Positions 1 through 8,530 of a stretch of 47,974 nucleotides of DNA are shown one piece after another (position 1 is the stretch's first letter; each line of letters starts with the position of its first letter). Made by a program: the position numbers and the translations under genes. This DNA is from an uncultured Dysosmobacter sp. (GTDB lineage: Bacteria; Bacillota; Clostridia; Oscillospirales; Oscillospiraceae). The stretch is taken from NCBI GenBank assembly GCA_934504065.1, contig CAKSVQ010000003.1, positions 1 through 47,974 on the forward strand, read 5' to 3'. The notes beneath the pieces were generated by a model. The model had not been told where the DNA came from. It did not search any database and saw only the letters and a list, made by a program, of their open reading frames with translations.

Positions 1-440
1 GTCATACACACCGCCTGGCCGCTGGGGGCATCTGTTTTCTGGTTGTGGTGGATCTCTGTGATCTCAATGTCGAAATCCGGCTTCAAAACGCCGGAGACAA
101 CCTCCAGCGCCCGGTAGAGTACCGCAATGCCCAGCGAATAGTTTGCGCTCCACAGCACGGGGGCATACGCGCCCAGTTCTCGCAGTTTGGCGCTCTGCGC
201 GGAGGTATAGCCCGTGGTGCCGGAGAGCAGCGGCGTTCCGGTGCGGCGCACATAGGCACACACGGCGTCCAGCGCCTCCGGGCGGGAAAAGTCGATCACC
301 ACATCGGCGACCCTGCCCATACTCTCCAGACGGTCAAGCTCGCCGTGACCCAGCGCAGCGACCACCTCGTCGCCGTTTGCCCGGGCCGTCTGGGCGATCA
401 ACGCGCCCATCTTGCCCCGGCCGATCAAAAGAAACTTCAC
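1..440 (-). CDS. dapB: 4-hydroxy-tetrahydrodipicolinate reductase, 3' end cut by window edge
   Basis: DapB reduces hydroxy-tetrahydrodipicolinate with NAD(P)H in lysine/diaminopimelate synthesis. I translated the minus strand from a GTG at 440, which overlaps the dapA stop (GTGA). The product begins MKFLLIGRGKMGALIAQ, a Rossmann nucleotide-binding loop. It then shows the family's SGTTG stretch, ANYSLG, and the signature EIHHNQKTDAPSGQA, where the His pair and Lys belong to the active site. About 146 residues are visible, and the reading frame stays open to position 1, so the C-terminus lies outside the window. Translational coupling to dapA is likely and both share the lysine riboswitch. Family assignment is very secure. 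Confidence 0.93.
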   Translation of the reverse strand, partial: MKFLLIGRGKMGALIAQTARANGDEVVAALGHGELDRLESMGRVADVVIDFSRPEALDAVCAYVRRTGTPLLSGTTGYTSAQSAKLRELGAYAPVLWSANYSLGIAVLYRALEVVSGVLKPDFDIEITEIHHNQKTDAPSGQAVCM

Positions 441-1324
441 AGCAGCCCCGCCTCCTTCAGGCTTTCCCGCAGCACTACCTGATGCTCGCCGCTCATCTCG
501 CACAGGGGCAGGCGCATGGGACCTACGTGCAGGCCCATCATGTTCATGGCGCTCTTGACGGGGATGGGGTTGACCTCCAGGAACAGGTCGTTCATCAGCT
601 TGAGGTACTTGAGGTGGTTGGCAAGGGCCTCCGCCTGCCGCCCGCCAAGATAGTCCGCCACGATCTGGTGGCACATGGCGGGCATTACATTGGCATAAAC
701 CGAGATCACACCGCTGCCGCCGATGCTCATCAGGGGCAGGGTGATGTCGTCATTACCGGAATAGAGGGCGAAGTCCGGCCCGATGCAGTGGGCGATCTTC
801 ATGGCATAGCTCATATCGCCGCTGGCCTCCTTGATGCCCGTGATATTGGGGTGGCGGGCCAGCTTTTCCACCACGTTCACCGGGATGGAGCAGCCCGTGC
901 GGCCCGGCACATTATAAAGGAGGCAGGGGATGTGCACCGCATCCGCCGTTTCGGCAAAGTGGCGGTACATTCCCTCGGGATTAGCCTTGTTGTAATACGG
1001 GGCGATCAGCAGCAGCGCGTCCGCGCCCATGTCCTGATACTGGATGCTCTTTTCCAGCTGGGTGGACGTGCAGTTGGAGCCGCTGCCCACAATGACCGGG
1101 ACCCGGCCGTTGACCACCTTGATGGTGTGCTCCACCACAGAGGCGTCTTCCTCATGGCTCATGGTGGGGTACTCCCCGGTGGTGCCCAGCGTCAGAATGC
1201 CGTCCGTCCCGGCGGCGATCTGCCGCTCCAGCAGCTCGGTCAGCACCTCGAAATTCACACTGCCGTCCTCATGGAACGGGGTGATCATCGCAACGATAGA
1301 GCCCTTGATGTTTTCAAATTTCAT
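437..1324 (-). CDS. dapA: 4-hydroxy-tetrahydrodipicolinate synthase
   Basis: DapA condenses pyruvate and aspartate semialdehyde, the first committed step to diaminopimelate and lysine. The 295-residue product has normal length for this class I aldolase. Visible motifs are LGTTGE (about 46-51), YNVPGRTG with the catalytic Tyr (137), and GIKEASGD with the Schiff-base Lys at 165. I chose the ATG at 1324 rather than an in-frame ATG eight codons upstream, because GGAGG sits 8 bp before 1324. The gene is followed by dapB with a 4-bp overlap and is preceded by a lysine riboswitch and terminator, so transcription is expected to fall when lysine is plentiful. Confidence 0.95.
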   Translation of the reverse strand: MKFENIKGSIVAMITPFHEDGSVNFEVLTELLERQIAAGTDGILTLGTTGEYPTMSHEEDASVVEHTIKVVNGRVPVIVGSGSNCTSTQLEKSIQYQDMGADALLLIAPYYNKANPEGMYRHFAETADAVHIPCLLYNVPGRTGCSIPVNVVEKLARHPNITGIKEASGDMSYAMKIAHCIGPDFALYSGNDDITLPLMSIGGSGVISVYANVMPAMCHQIVADYLGGRQAEALANHLKYLKLMNDLFLEVNPIPVKSAMNMMGLHVGPMRLPLCEMSGEHQVVLRESLKEAGLL

Positions 1325-1370
1325 AACAGTGTCCTCCACACCTTTCAATTTTTCCGGGTTTCCCGGAGTG

Positions 1371-1406
1371 AAAAGAAAAAGTCGGTAGAGACACGCTCCT
1401 ACCGAC
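1371..1406 (-). terminator. Riboswitch-controlled intrinsic terminator before dapA
   Basis: On the minus strand a GTCGGTAG/CTACCGAC stem is followed by TTTTTCTTTT, between the lysine aptamer and the dapA ribosome binding site. Position and form fit the expression platform of a transcription-terminating lysine riboswitch. Confidence 0.85.
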
Positions 1407-1444
1407 AGTCATGCACGCCCAGCGGCGTGAAGTCCCTGTTAGCG

Positions 1445-1598
1445 GATAGCGCCCCCGTGGTTTCCCACGGACAGTCCCGCAGGTATTCCCTGCGGCCCCA
1501 TCCCCTCCCCGTGCCCGGGGCGAAGATTCGGCGGACTTGCCCTTGCCACGTTCCCAGTCTGCCGACTCCCGTGGCTCCATCGCATCCGCGCCTCTATC
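1445..1598 (-). promoter_or_regulatory. Lysine riboswitch (L box) aptamer
   Basis: The minus-strand leader opens with GATAGAGGCGCG and closes with GGGGGCGCTATC, which pair as P1 (1588-1598 with 1445-1452). Between them are the conserved CAAGGGCAAG, GCCGAA and GGGACTGTC elements of the L box family. It lies between a consensus promoter and an intrinsic terminator upstream of dapA, the expected place for lysine feedback. This is recognition of motifs, not a covariance-model search. Confidence 0.85.
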
Positions 1599-1610
1599 TC
1601 ATTTTTCGCT

Positions 1611-1639
1611 ATCATACCACGTTCTTCCTGCGGTTTCAA
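1611..1639 (-). promoter_or_regulatory. Promoter of the dapA-dapB operon
   Basis: Minus strand TTGAAA (1634-1639), a 17-bp spacer and TATGAT (1611-1616), placing the start of transcription just ahead of the lysine riboswitch. Confidence 0.8.
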
Positions 1640-1659
1640 TAGAAAATTTTCAAAAAAAC

Positions 1660-1688
1660 TTCACCCATCCGGCGGGATATGTTATAGT
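1660..1688 (+). promoter_or_regulatory. Probable promoter of the M20 amidohydrolase gene
   Basis: TTCACC (1660-1665), 17-bp spacer, TATAGT (1683-1688), ending 35 bp before the chosen ATG at 1724. The -35 matches the consensus at only four positions. Confidence 0.55.
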
Positions 1689-1723
1689 AAGTGCAACAAA
1701 TTTTTCCCCAAGGAGGGGTCATC

Positions 1724-2830
1724 ATGCCCTCAAATGTTGTTTTGCACCGCCGGGCGCTGCACCGCATCCCGGAGCTGGACTGCTGCCTGCCGGAGACCGT
1801 GGCCTATGTCCACTCTGTGCTGGAGCCGCTGGGCTGCACCCTTTCCAGCCCCACTCCCGGCAGCGTCTGTGCCTTTTTCGACGCCGGGCAGCCGGAGACC
1901 GCCGCCTTCCGGGCGGACATGGACGCGCTGCCTGTGCAGGAGGCCACCGGGCTTCCCTTCGCCTCCGTCCATCCCGGAAAAATGCATGCCTGCGGCCACG
2001 ACGGCCACACCGCCATGGCGCTGGCCCTTGCCCAGTGGGCCGCGCAGCACATCGCCGCCCTGCCCCGGAACCTGCTGCTGCTCTTCCAGCCCGCCGAGGA
2101 GACCACCGGGGGCGCGGATGCCCTGTGCCAAAGCGGCATTCTGCAAGAGCACCGCGTCACCCGGGTGTTCGGGCTGCACCTGTGGCCGGGCCTTCCCGCA
2201 GGGGAGGTCTACACCCGCCCCGGCCCCATGATGGCCCGGGCCAACGAGGTAACGGTCACTGTCACCGGAAAAAGCGTGCACCTTTCCCGGGCCGCGCTGG
2301 GCCGTGACGCACTGGCCGCCGGGGCAGAGTATCTGCGCCGGGCCTATCTGGCCGTCGGCGCTCTGCCGCCGGAAGAACCCCGGGCCTTCCTTTTCGGCAA
2401 GATGACCTCCGGCACGGTGCGCAACGCCGTCAGCGGCAAGACGGTGCTGGAGGGCAGCCTGCGGACTTATCGGGAGGAGACCTACCGTTTCTGCCGGGAG
2501 CAGCTGCAAAACATCGGCCAGGAGCTGGCCGAGGAATCCGGCTGCGATGTGGATGTCTATCTCAATACGGGCTACCCTGCTGTGTGGAACCACGAAGGAC
2601 TTTTAGAAGCCGTCCGCACTGGACTGGGCGCGGATGCGCCCCGCCTGCTGGACGCTCCGGCGCTGGCGGCGGAGGACTTTTCCTTTTATCAGCAAGCCGT
2701 ACCGGGGGTATTCTTCTTTCTGGGCGTGGGCCCTGCCCCGGAGCTGCACGCCCCCGACTTCTGCTTTGACGACGAAGCCGTTCTCCCCCGGGGCGTCGCA
2801 TTCCTCACCCGCCTTGCGGAGCTTGCCTGA
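1724..2830 (+). CDS. M20 family metallo-amidohydrolase (amidase/N-acyl amino acid deacylase)
   Basis: The 368-residue protein is of the M20D amidohydrolase type (hippurate hydrolase, IAA-amino acid hydrolase, N-acetyl-diaminopimelate deacetylase). Metal and catalytic motifs visible are HACGHDGH (about 88-95), FQPAEE with the catalytic Glu pair, GLHLWP, and LHAPDF near the C-terminus. I chose ATG 1724 because AAGGAGG lies 7 bp upstream; a GTG at 1691 is in frame but has no ribosome binding site. It is divergent from dapA-dapB, so an N-acetyl-diaminopimelate deacetylase role is possible, but the sequence alone does not fix the substrate. The ElaA-type gene follows after 12 bp. Confidence 0.85.
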   Translation: MPSNVVLHRRALHRIPELDCCLPETVAYVHSVLEPLGCTLSSPTPGSVCAFFDAGQPETAAFRADMDALPVQEATGLPFASVHPGKMHACGHDGHTAMALALAQWAAQHIAALPRNLLLLFQPAEETTGGADALCQSGILQEHRVTRVFGLHLWPGLPAGEVYTRPGPMMARANEVTVTVTGKSVHLSRAALGRDALAAGAEYLRRAYLAVGALPPEEPRAFLFGKMTSGTVRNAVSGKTVLEGSLRTYREETYRFCREQLQNIGQELAEESGCDVDVYLNTGYPAVWNHEGLLEAVRTGLGADAPRLLDAPALAAEDFSFYQQAVPGVFFFLGVGPAPELHAPDFCFDDEAVLPRGVAFLTRLAELA

Positions 2831-2842
2831 AAGGAGCCGCAC

Positions 2843-3280
2843 ATGGAACTGATCGTCAAGCATTTTCGGGAGCTGACACTGGATGAGCTGGCAGACATTT
2901 ACCAGCTGCGGGTGGCCGTATTCGTTGTGGAGCAGCACTGCCCCTATCAGGAGGTAGATGAGGCAGACAAGTCCGCCTATCACCTGTTCCTCCGGGACGC
3001 GGACGGCATTCAGGCCTACGCCCGGGTACTGCCGCCGGGAACGGCCTTTCCGGGGGCCGCCATTGGCCGGGTGATCGCCCGGAAGCGCCGCTGCGGGCTG
3101 GGCACCCGGATCGTGGCCGCCGCCATTGAAACGGCAAGGGCCTGCTTTTCCCCCACCGCCATCGAACTGGACGCGCAGGTCTATGCCCAGGGGCTTTATG
3201 AAAAAGCCGGATTCGTGCCGACCTCCGCACCGTTTTTGGAGGACGGCATCCCCCATATCCACATGACGCTTCACCCGTGA
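2843..3280 (+). CDS. ElaA-type GNAT N-acetyltransferase
   Basis: A 145-residue GNAT-fold protein close to the ElaA family. Characteristic stretches are the early FVVEQHCPYQEVDEAD (about 27-42), the IGRVIARKRRCGLGTRIV acetyl-CoA loop in mid-protein, and LDAQVYAQGLYEKAGF with FLEDGIPHIHM at the end. GNAT enzymes transfer acetyl from acetyl-CoA to an amine; the ElaA substrate is not established. It sits 12 bp after the M20 gene with its own AAAGGAG, so the two probably form one transcript. Confidence 0.85.
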   Translation: MELIVKHFRELTLDELADIYQLRVAVFVVEQHCPYQEVDEADKSAYHLFLRDADGIQAYARVLPPGTAFPGAAIGRVIARKRRCGLGTRIVAAAIETARACFSPTAIELDAQVYAQGLYEKAGFVPTSAPFLEDGIPHIHMTLHP

Positions 3281-3313
3281 CCGCCCTCCACCGCCCGCAT
3301 CCGGGAAATGGAC

Positions 3314-3342
3314 TTGACACCGGGGGGCATTCCTGATAATAT
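3314..3342 (+). promoter_or_regulatory. Promoter of the cysE-cysS operon
   Basis: TTGACA (3314-3319), 17-bp spacer, TAATAT (3337-3342): a near-consensus sigma-A promoter just ahead of the T-box leader. Confidence 0.85.
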
Positions 3343-3349
3343 ACTGTGG

Positions 3350-3580
3350 TAAATCAAATAGCGTGATGATCGGAAAGAGTAACGGTTCACCCAACGGGCA
3401 GAGAGGGCGCGCCATCGGCTGCAAGCGCGCCTGCGGCGGAAACCGTGAAGTGCGTCCGGGAGCGTGGGGGATGCAAATGCCCTCCGTCTGGCCTCCGTCA
3501 AGGGCCCCTTGAGTGATAAATGAGAGTGGAACCGCGATTCGTCGCCTCTCGTACTTTGGTACGGGAGGCGCTTTTCTTTT
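3350..3580 (+). promoter_or_regulatory. T-box leader, probably tRNA-Cys specific
   Basis: The leader contains the T-box core GAGTGGAACCGCG (3524-3536) followed directly by a terminator hairpin, CGCCTCTCGTAC paired with GTACGGGAGGCG (3543-3570), and a T-rich run to 3580. Stem I features such as GATGATCGGAAAGAGTAAC and GCAGAGAGGG are present. A TGC triplet at 3451 after GTGAAG is a plausible specifier codon, and it matches the downstream cysteine genes. Uncharged tRNA-Cys is expected to stabilise antitermination. Confidence 0.88.
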
Positions 3581-3609
3581 CCTCCCGTCCGGCACAAGGA
3601 GCAATTTTT

Positions 3610-4290
3610 ATGGCAAAACGTGTAACCCGACTGGGCGGCCTGTTGGCCGCCTACCAGCGCCGCGACCCCGCGGCCCGCAGCAAGCTGGAGATTTTTCTTC
3701 TCTATCCCGGCGTTCATGCCGTGCTGTACCATCGGCTGGCCCACTGGTTGTATGTCCACCGCCGCTTCTTTCTGGCCCGGGCCGTGTCCCAGTGGAGCCG
3801 CTTCTGGACGGGGATTGAAATTCACCCCGGCGCCACCATCGGCCATCGGCTGGTGATCGATCACGGCATGGGCATCATCATCGGCGAGACCGCCGAGATC
3901 GGCGACGACTGTCTATTATATCAGGGCGTAACATTGGGTGGCACCGGCAAGGATAAGGGCAAGCGTCACCCCACCCTTGGCAACAACGTGCTGGTAGGCT
4001 CCGGAGCCAAGGTGCTGGGGCCTTTCAAGGTGGGCGACAATTCCCGCATTGCCGCAGGCGCGGTGGTGCTGGGCGAGGTGCCCCCCGGCTGCACGGCAGT
4101 GGGTGTTCCCGCGCAGGTGGTACGGGTGAACGGCAAGCCCGTCTACTTTGCGGACGACGTGGACCAGATCCACGTGGACGACCCCGTGCTGGAGGAACTG
4201 CGCACCATGAGCCGCCGCATCGAAGCACTGGAAAAGGAATTACAGGAACTGAAAGAACAGGAACCGAAACAACGGAAGGAGACAGTCTGA
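3610..4290 (+). CDS. cysE: Serine O-acetyltransferase
   Basis: CysE makes O-acetylserine, the direct precursor of cysteine. The 226-residue protein has an N-terminal helical region and a C-terminal left-handed beta-helix of hexapeptide repeats. Recognisable stretches are [11 protein letters not shown], the family signature [20 protein letters not shown], and [17 protein letters not shown] chose ATG 3610, which has AAGGAG 8 bp upstream; frames opening earlier would start inside the T-box. Only one base separates it from cysS, and both are under the Cys T-box, so cysteine supply and tRNA charging are controlled together. Confidence 0.95.
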   Translation: MAKRVTRLGGLLAAYQRRDPAARSKLEIFLLYPGVHAVLYHRLAHWLYVHRRFFLARAVSQWSRFWTGIEIHPGATIGHRLVIDHGMGIIIGETAEIGDDCLLYQGVTLGGTGKDKGKRHPTLGNNVLVGSGAKVLGPFKVGDNSRIAAGAVVLGEVPPGCTAVGVPAQVVRVNGKPVYFADDVDQIHVDDPVLEELRTMSRRIEALEKELQELKEQEPKQRKETV

Positions 4291-4291
4291 A

Positions 4292-5740
4292 ATGTATCTG
4301 TACAATTCAGCGACCCATAAAAAAGAGGAATTCAAGACCCATACCCCCGGCCACGTGGAAATGTACACCTGCGGCCCCACGGTATACCACTTTGCCCACA
4401 TCGGCAACCTGCGCAGCTATATCATGGAGGATGTGCTGGAAAAATACCTGCGATATGCCGGGTATGACGTAAACCGCGTCATGAACATCACGGACGTGGG
4501 CCACCTGACCTCCGACGCCGACGAGGGTGAGGACAAAATGCTTAAGGGCGCCAAGCGCGAGCACAAAACCGTGATGGAGATCGCCCAGTATTATACCGAC
4601 GCGTTTTTTGACGACTGCCGCAAGCTCAACATCAAGCGGCCCGACGTGGTGCAGCCCGCCACCGGACTGATCGATGATTTCATCAAGATCGTCAAAAAGC
4701 TGGAGGACACCGGATACGCCTATTTTGCAGGCGGCAACGTGTATTTTGACACCTCCAAGCTCAGCCGCTACTACGTTTTCAACGACCACAATGAAGAGGA
4801 CCTGGCCGTGGGCGTCCGGGAGGGCGTGGAAGAGGACACCAACAAGCGCAATAAGAACGATTTCGTGCTCTGGTTCACTAAGTCCAAATTTGAAGATCAG
4901 GCCCTGAAGTGGGATTCCCCGTGGGGCGTGGGCTATCCCGGCTGGCACATTGAATGCTCCGGCATTTCCATGAAGTACAACGGCGAATATCTGGACCTCC
5001 ACTGCGGCGGCGTGGACAACGCCTTCCCCCACCACACCAACGAGATTGCCCAATCGGAAAGCTATCTGGGCCATCCGTGGTGCCCCCAGTGGTTCCATGT
5101 CCACCATCTGAACACCAGCAGCGGTAAAATGTCTAAATCCAAGGGCGAATTTTTGACGGTTTCGCTGCTGGAGGAAAAGGGCTATGACCCGCTGGCCTAC
5201 CGCTATTTCTGCCTGCAAAGCCACTACCGCAAGGCGCTGGTATTCACGTGGGAGAATCTGGACAACGCTGCCGCGGCCTATCAGAAGCTTATCACCCGCA
5301 TCGCGGCGCTGCACGATGACGGCGGAGCCGTGGACCAGATGGTGTTTGACGAGTACAAGACTAAGTTCAATCAGGTCATGGGCAACGACCTCAACACCTC
5401 CATGGGCGTGACGGCCCTGTTCGACGTGCTGAAAGCCAAGACCAACGACGCCACTAAGCTAGCCCTCATCGCCGATTTCGACCGGGTGCTGAGCCTGAGC
5501 CTTGTGGAAAAGGCGGCTACCCTCCGCAGTGCCAAGCCCGCGCAGGTCACCGCGCAGTCCAGCGGAGCGTATACGGTTTCCGGCGAGGGCGATTCCGCCA
5601 TCGACGCGCTGGTCATGCAGCGCTATGAGGCCAAGAAGGCCAAAAACTTTGCCGAAGCCGACCGCATCCGCGACGAGCTGAAAGCACAGGGCATTGAGAT
5701 CACCGACACCAAGGGCGGCGCAGTCTGGAAGCGGGTCTGA
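4292..5740 (+). CDS. cysS: Cysteinyl-tRNA synthetase
   Basis: Class Ia aminoacyl-tRNA synthetase charging tRNA-Cys. The 482 residues match the usual length. Motifs are the N-terminal zinc Cys in YTCGPTVY (C27), the HIGH-equivalent HIGN (36-39), GWHIECSGIS carrying further zinc/substrate residues, and KMSKS (279-283). The C-terminal helical DALR-type region ends with the RYEAKKAKNFAEADRIRDEL helix typical of CysS. It follows cysE by one base and is closed by a strong bidirectional terminator. Confidence 0.96.
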   Translation: MYLYNSATHKKEEFKTHTPGHVEMYTCGPTVYHFAHIGNLRSYIMEDVLEKYLRYAGYDVNRVMNITDVGHLTSDADEGEDKMLKGAKREHKTVMEIAQYYTDAFFDDCRKLNIKRPDVVQPATGLIDDFIKIVKKLEDTGYAYFAGGNVYFDTSKLSRYYVFNDHNEEDLAVGVREGVEEDTNKRNKNDFVLWFTKSKFEDQALKWDSPWGVGYPGWHIECSGISMKYNGEYLDLHCGGVDNAFPHHTNEIAQSESYLGHPWCPQWFHVHHLNTSSGKMSKSKGEFLTVSLLEEKGYDPLAYRYFCLQSHYRKALVFTWENLDNAAAAYQKLITRIAALHDDGGAVDQMVFDEYKTKFNQVMGNDLNTSMGVTALFDVLKAKTNDATKLALIADFDRVLSLSLVEKAATLRSAKPAQVTAQSSGAYTVSGEGDSAIDALVMQRYEAKKAKNFAEADRIRDELKAQGIEITDTKGGAVWKRV

Positions 5741-5783
5741 TAAGACCACACTTCCCCGATTTGCAAAGCTGAAATCTAAAGCT

Positions 5784-5824
5784 AAAATGCCGCCCCGCTC
5801 ATGAAGAGCGGGGCGGCATTTTTG
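5784..5824. terminator. Bidirectional terminator between cysS and the ABC importer
   Basis: AAATGCCGCCCCGCTC (5785-5800) pairs perfectly with GAGCGGGGCGGCATTT (5806-5821), loop ATGAA, with T-runs on both strands. It serves convergent cysS (+) and the sugar permease gene (-). Confidence 0.92.
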
Positions 5825-5849
5825 ATGCGTAGATAGGTAGATAGGATTA

Positions 5850-6872
5850 TTATACCGCAGCCATCTTGCGGGCCTTGGCCTCCATCTTGTTGCGGAACAC
5901 GTCGATGGTGACAGCCAGAATGATGACAGCGCCGATGACGATGTACTGAATATCGTTGGAAGCGCCAGCCAGATTCAGGCCGTTGCGGATGACTGCCATC
6001 AGCAGAGCACCGATCAGGGTGCCCCAGATGGTGCCCTTGCCGCCGGTGAAGGAAGCGCCGCCCACGATGCACGCCGCGATGGCGTCGTTATCATAGGTAG
6101 AGCCCGCGTTGCCATTGGCGGAGGCCAGACGGCCCACGGAGACCACGCCCGCCATGCCAGCCATGAAGCCGGAGAGGGTATACACAAAGGTCAGCACATT
6201 CTTGGAGGGGATGCCGGACAGGCGCGCCGCCTCGGGGTTGCCGCCCACGCAGTAGATCTGGCGGCCCAGCGCGGACTTGCGCAGGAAGATGTCGAACAGG
6301 ACAAAGACCACGATGACCAGAATGAAGCTGATGGGGATACCGGGGAAGCTCACCTTGCCAGCGGCGTCATAGGTAGTGAAGAGAGAACCGCCGCCGATCT
6401 TCATCAGGCCGTCCACGCCCGTTCCGGTGAAGCCGATGGACTTGGAGCCCGTGATGACCAGTGCAAGGCCCCACAGCACGTTCTTCATGCCCATGGTGGA
6501 AACGAAGGGATGGGGCAGGTCCAGCCGGGTGAGCAGCGTGCCGTTGATGAAGCCCGCAAAGGTGCTCACCGCCATGCCGCACAGCACCAGCAGGAACGGA
6601 TTGGTGATCCCGGCCTGCACCATCACGCCAATCACGCAGGTGCACAGCACGCAGTTAGAGCCCACGGACAGGTCAATGCCTGCGGTGATCAGGGCGCACA
6701 GCATACCGGAGGCGATCAGGCAGTTGATGGACGCCTGCTTCAGGATGTTCATGATGTTGTTGATCTTCGGGAACTTATCCGGCATGGCGAAGCAGAAGAT
6801 CAATACCAGAATCGCCAGCGCCAGCAACGTACCGAGCTTTTGCAGAAGCTCTTTTGCAGAATTCTTTTTCAT
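5850..6872 (-). CDS. Sugar ABC transporter permease (RbsC type, probable inositol importer)
   Basis: A 340-residue polytopic membrane protein of the RbsC/BPD_transp_2 family, the channel subunit of carbohydrate importers that use a fused two-domain ATPase. Family stretches include AGIDLSVGSN (about 65-74), LPHPFVSTMG, and GRQIYCVGGNPEAARLSGI in the cytoplasmic coupling region. It starts one base after the ATPase stop with GGAGGAG upstream. The operon is divergent from iolE-iolB-iolD-idh, so myo-inositol (as in Iat/Ibp systems) is the best substrate guess. Ribose, xylose or another sugar is not excluded by sequence. Confidence 0.88.
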   Translation of the reverse strand: MKKNSAKELLQKLGTLLALAILVLIFCFAMPDKFPKINNIMNILKQASINCLIASGMLCALITAGIDLSVGSNCVLCTCVIGVMVQAGITNPFLLVLCGMAVSTFAGFINGTLLTRLDLPHPFVSTMGMKNVLWGLALVITGSKSIGFTGTGVDGLMKIGGGSLFTTYDAAGKVSFPGIPISFILVIVVFVLFDIFLRKSALGRQIYCVGGNPEAARLSGIPSKNVLTFVYTLSGFMAGMAGVVSVGRLASANGNAGSTYDNDAIAACIVGGASFTGGKGTIWGTLIGALLMAVIRNGLNLAGASNDIQYIVIGAVIILAVTIDVFRNKMEAKARKMAAV

Positions 6873-6873
6873 A

Positions 6874-8376
6874 TCAGTCTAATTCTCCTCCCCAGGCCGC
6901 TTTCATGATGTCTTCGGAATTGAAATGCGGGGTGTCACGGTCGATATTCGCCATGACCCGGCCGCCGCGCATGACCACCACATGGTCGCTCATGGCCAAA
7001 ATCTCCGGCAGTTCGGAGGAGACCATGATGACGCACTTTCCGGCCTTGACCAGATCGTTCATCACGCGGTAGACCTCGATCTTCGCACCCACGTCAATGC
7101 CGCGGGTAGGCTCGTCGAAAATGAAGATATCGGCGTCGGTATTGACCCACTTGCCGATAACCACCTTCTGCTGGTTGCCGCCGGAGAGCTGGGCCGTTAC
7201 CTCGTCCAGCGACGGGGTCTTGATCTTCAGCGACTCCACATTCTCCTGCCCGGACTTTTCGATCTGCGCCTTATCCAGGAACGGCCCCTTGCTGAAGCCC
7301 TTCATGTTGGCAAGGATCAGATTGGTGCGCACATCCAGCGAAAGCACCAGACCCTGCCCCTTGCGGTCCTCGGTCAAAAAGGCGATCTTGCGCTTGATGG
7401 CGTCCTTGGGGGAGCGGATATGTACCTTCTCACCCTTGACGTAGATTTCGCCGCTGTCCAGCTTGTCCGCGCCGAACACGGCCCGCATCGTCTCCGTGCG
7501 GCCCGCGCCCACCAGCCCGGCAAAGCCCGTGATCTGCCCGGCGTAGGCCTTGAAGCTCACGTCGTGCAGCACGCCCGCCTCGTTCAGGCCGCGGCCCTCC
7601 AGCCAAACCTCGCCCTTGGTGCCGAATTCCTTGGGATACAGGTTATCCAGTGTACGGCCCACCATGGCGTTGATGAGGGAATCCTCCGTCAGCTCGGAGG
7701 TATCCTTGGTGATGATGTGCTCGCCGTCCCGCATGACGGTGACACGGTCGCACAGCTCAAACAGTTCTTCCAGCTTATGTGACACGAACAAAATGGCAAC
7801 GCCCTTGGCCTTCAGGCCCCGGACCGTGGTCATCAGCTGCTCGATCTCTTCCTTACCCAAAGAGGAGGTAGGCTCATCCATGATGATCAGCTTGGCATCC
7901 AGCGAAACAGCCTTGGCGATCTCCACCATCTGCTGCTGGCCAACGCCCAGCTTGCCGCACTCCATGCGCACATTGATCTCGGGATGGCCCAGCGTTTTCA
8001 GTGCTTCCTCGGCCTCCTTGTGCATCCGGGGATAGTCCAGCAAAAGGCCCTTTTTCACGGCGCGCCCCATGAAGACATTGTCCGTAACCGGCAGTTGCTT
8101 GACGATGTTCAACTCCTGATACACGCAGGCAATACCTGCCTCACGGGACTGGACGGGGTTTTTGAAAACGACCTTCTGACCGTCGACAAAAATGTCGCCC
8201 TCCTCCGGAGTGTGCACGCCCGTGAGCACCTTAATCAAGGTGGACTTACCTGCGCCGTTTTCTCCGATCAGGCCGTGGATCTCGCCGGGCCTGATCCCGA
8301 TGGACATATTCTTCAATGCGACGACACCAGGAAACCGCTTGGTAATATTTTTTAACTCAACGACATATTCGCTCAT
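6874..8376 (-). CDS. Sugar ABC transporter ATP-binding protein, two fused NBDs (RbsA type)
   Basis: A 500-residue ATPase with two nucleotide-binding domains in tandem. The first has Walker A GENGAGKST (about 39-47), signature LGVGQQQMVEI and Walker B LIIMDEPTSSL. The second has the degenerate Walker A GLVGAGRTE usual for this family, with LSGGNQQKVVIGKW and IFIFDEPTRGID. This arrangement is typical of RbsA/MglA/AraG importers. A GAGGTAATTTC ribosome site precedes ATG 8376. It is the middle gene of the operon between the binding protein and permease genes. Confidence 0.9.
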   Translation of the reverse strand: MSEYVVELKNITKRFPGVVALKNMSIGIRPGEIHGLIGENGAGKSTLIKVLTGVHTPEEGDIFVDGQKVVFKNPVQSREAGIACVYQELNIVKQLPVTDNVFMGRAVKKGLLLDYPRMHKEAEEALKTLGHPEINVRMECGKLGVGQQQMVEIAKAVSLDAKLIIMDEPTSSLGKEEIEQLMTTVRGLKAKGVAILFVSHKLEELFELCDRVTVMRDGEHIITKDTSELTEDSLINAMVGRTLDNLYPKEFGTKGEVWLEGRGLNEAGVLHDVSFKAYAGQITGFAGLVGAGRTETMRAVFGADKLDSGEIYVKGEKVHIRSPKDAIKRKIAFLTEDRKGQGLVLSLDVRTNLILANMKGFSKGPFLDKAQIEKSGQENVESLKIKTPSLDEVTAQLSGGNQQKVVIGKWVNTDADIFIFDEPTRGIDVGAKIEVYRVMNDLVKAGKCVIMVSSELPEILAMSDHVVVMRGGRVMANIDRDTPHFNSEDIMKAAWGGELD

Positions 8377-8445
8377 GAAATTACCTCGTTTCTTTCCTGA
8401 TTTCTGTGGTATGCCCTCCGGTCACGTCCCGAAGGGTCTTACACG

Positions 8446-8482
8446 CAAATTTGGCGGCAGAGCATTTCTGCCGCCAAATTTG
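8446..8482. terminator. Long perfect hairpin between binding-protein and ATPase genes
   Basis: CAAATTTGGCGGCAGA (8446-8461) and TCTGCCGCCAAATTTG (8467-8482) form a 16-bp perfect stem with a 5-nt loop. It lies in the 154-bp gap after the binding-protein gene. There is no strong T-run, so partial termination or 3'-end mRNA protection, giving excess binding protein over ATPase, is the likely role. Confidence 0.7.
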
Positions 8483-8530
8483 GTTATGTTTCTCAGTTAT
8501 AGCGACAATGTAATTGTAACAGGCTCGCTA

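Noticed and set aside
143..1642. Long plus-strand open frame across dapA and the riboswitch
   Set aside because: Antisense shadow of dapA in GC-rich DNA; low-complexity Arg/His-rich translation and no ribosome site.
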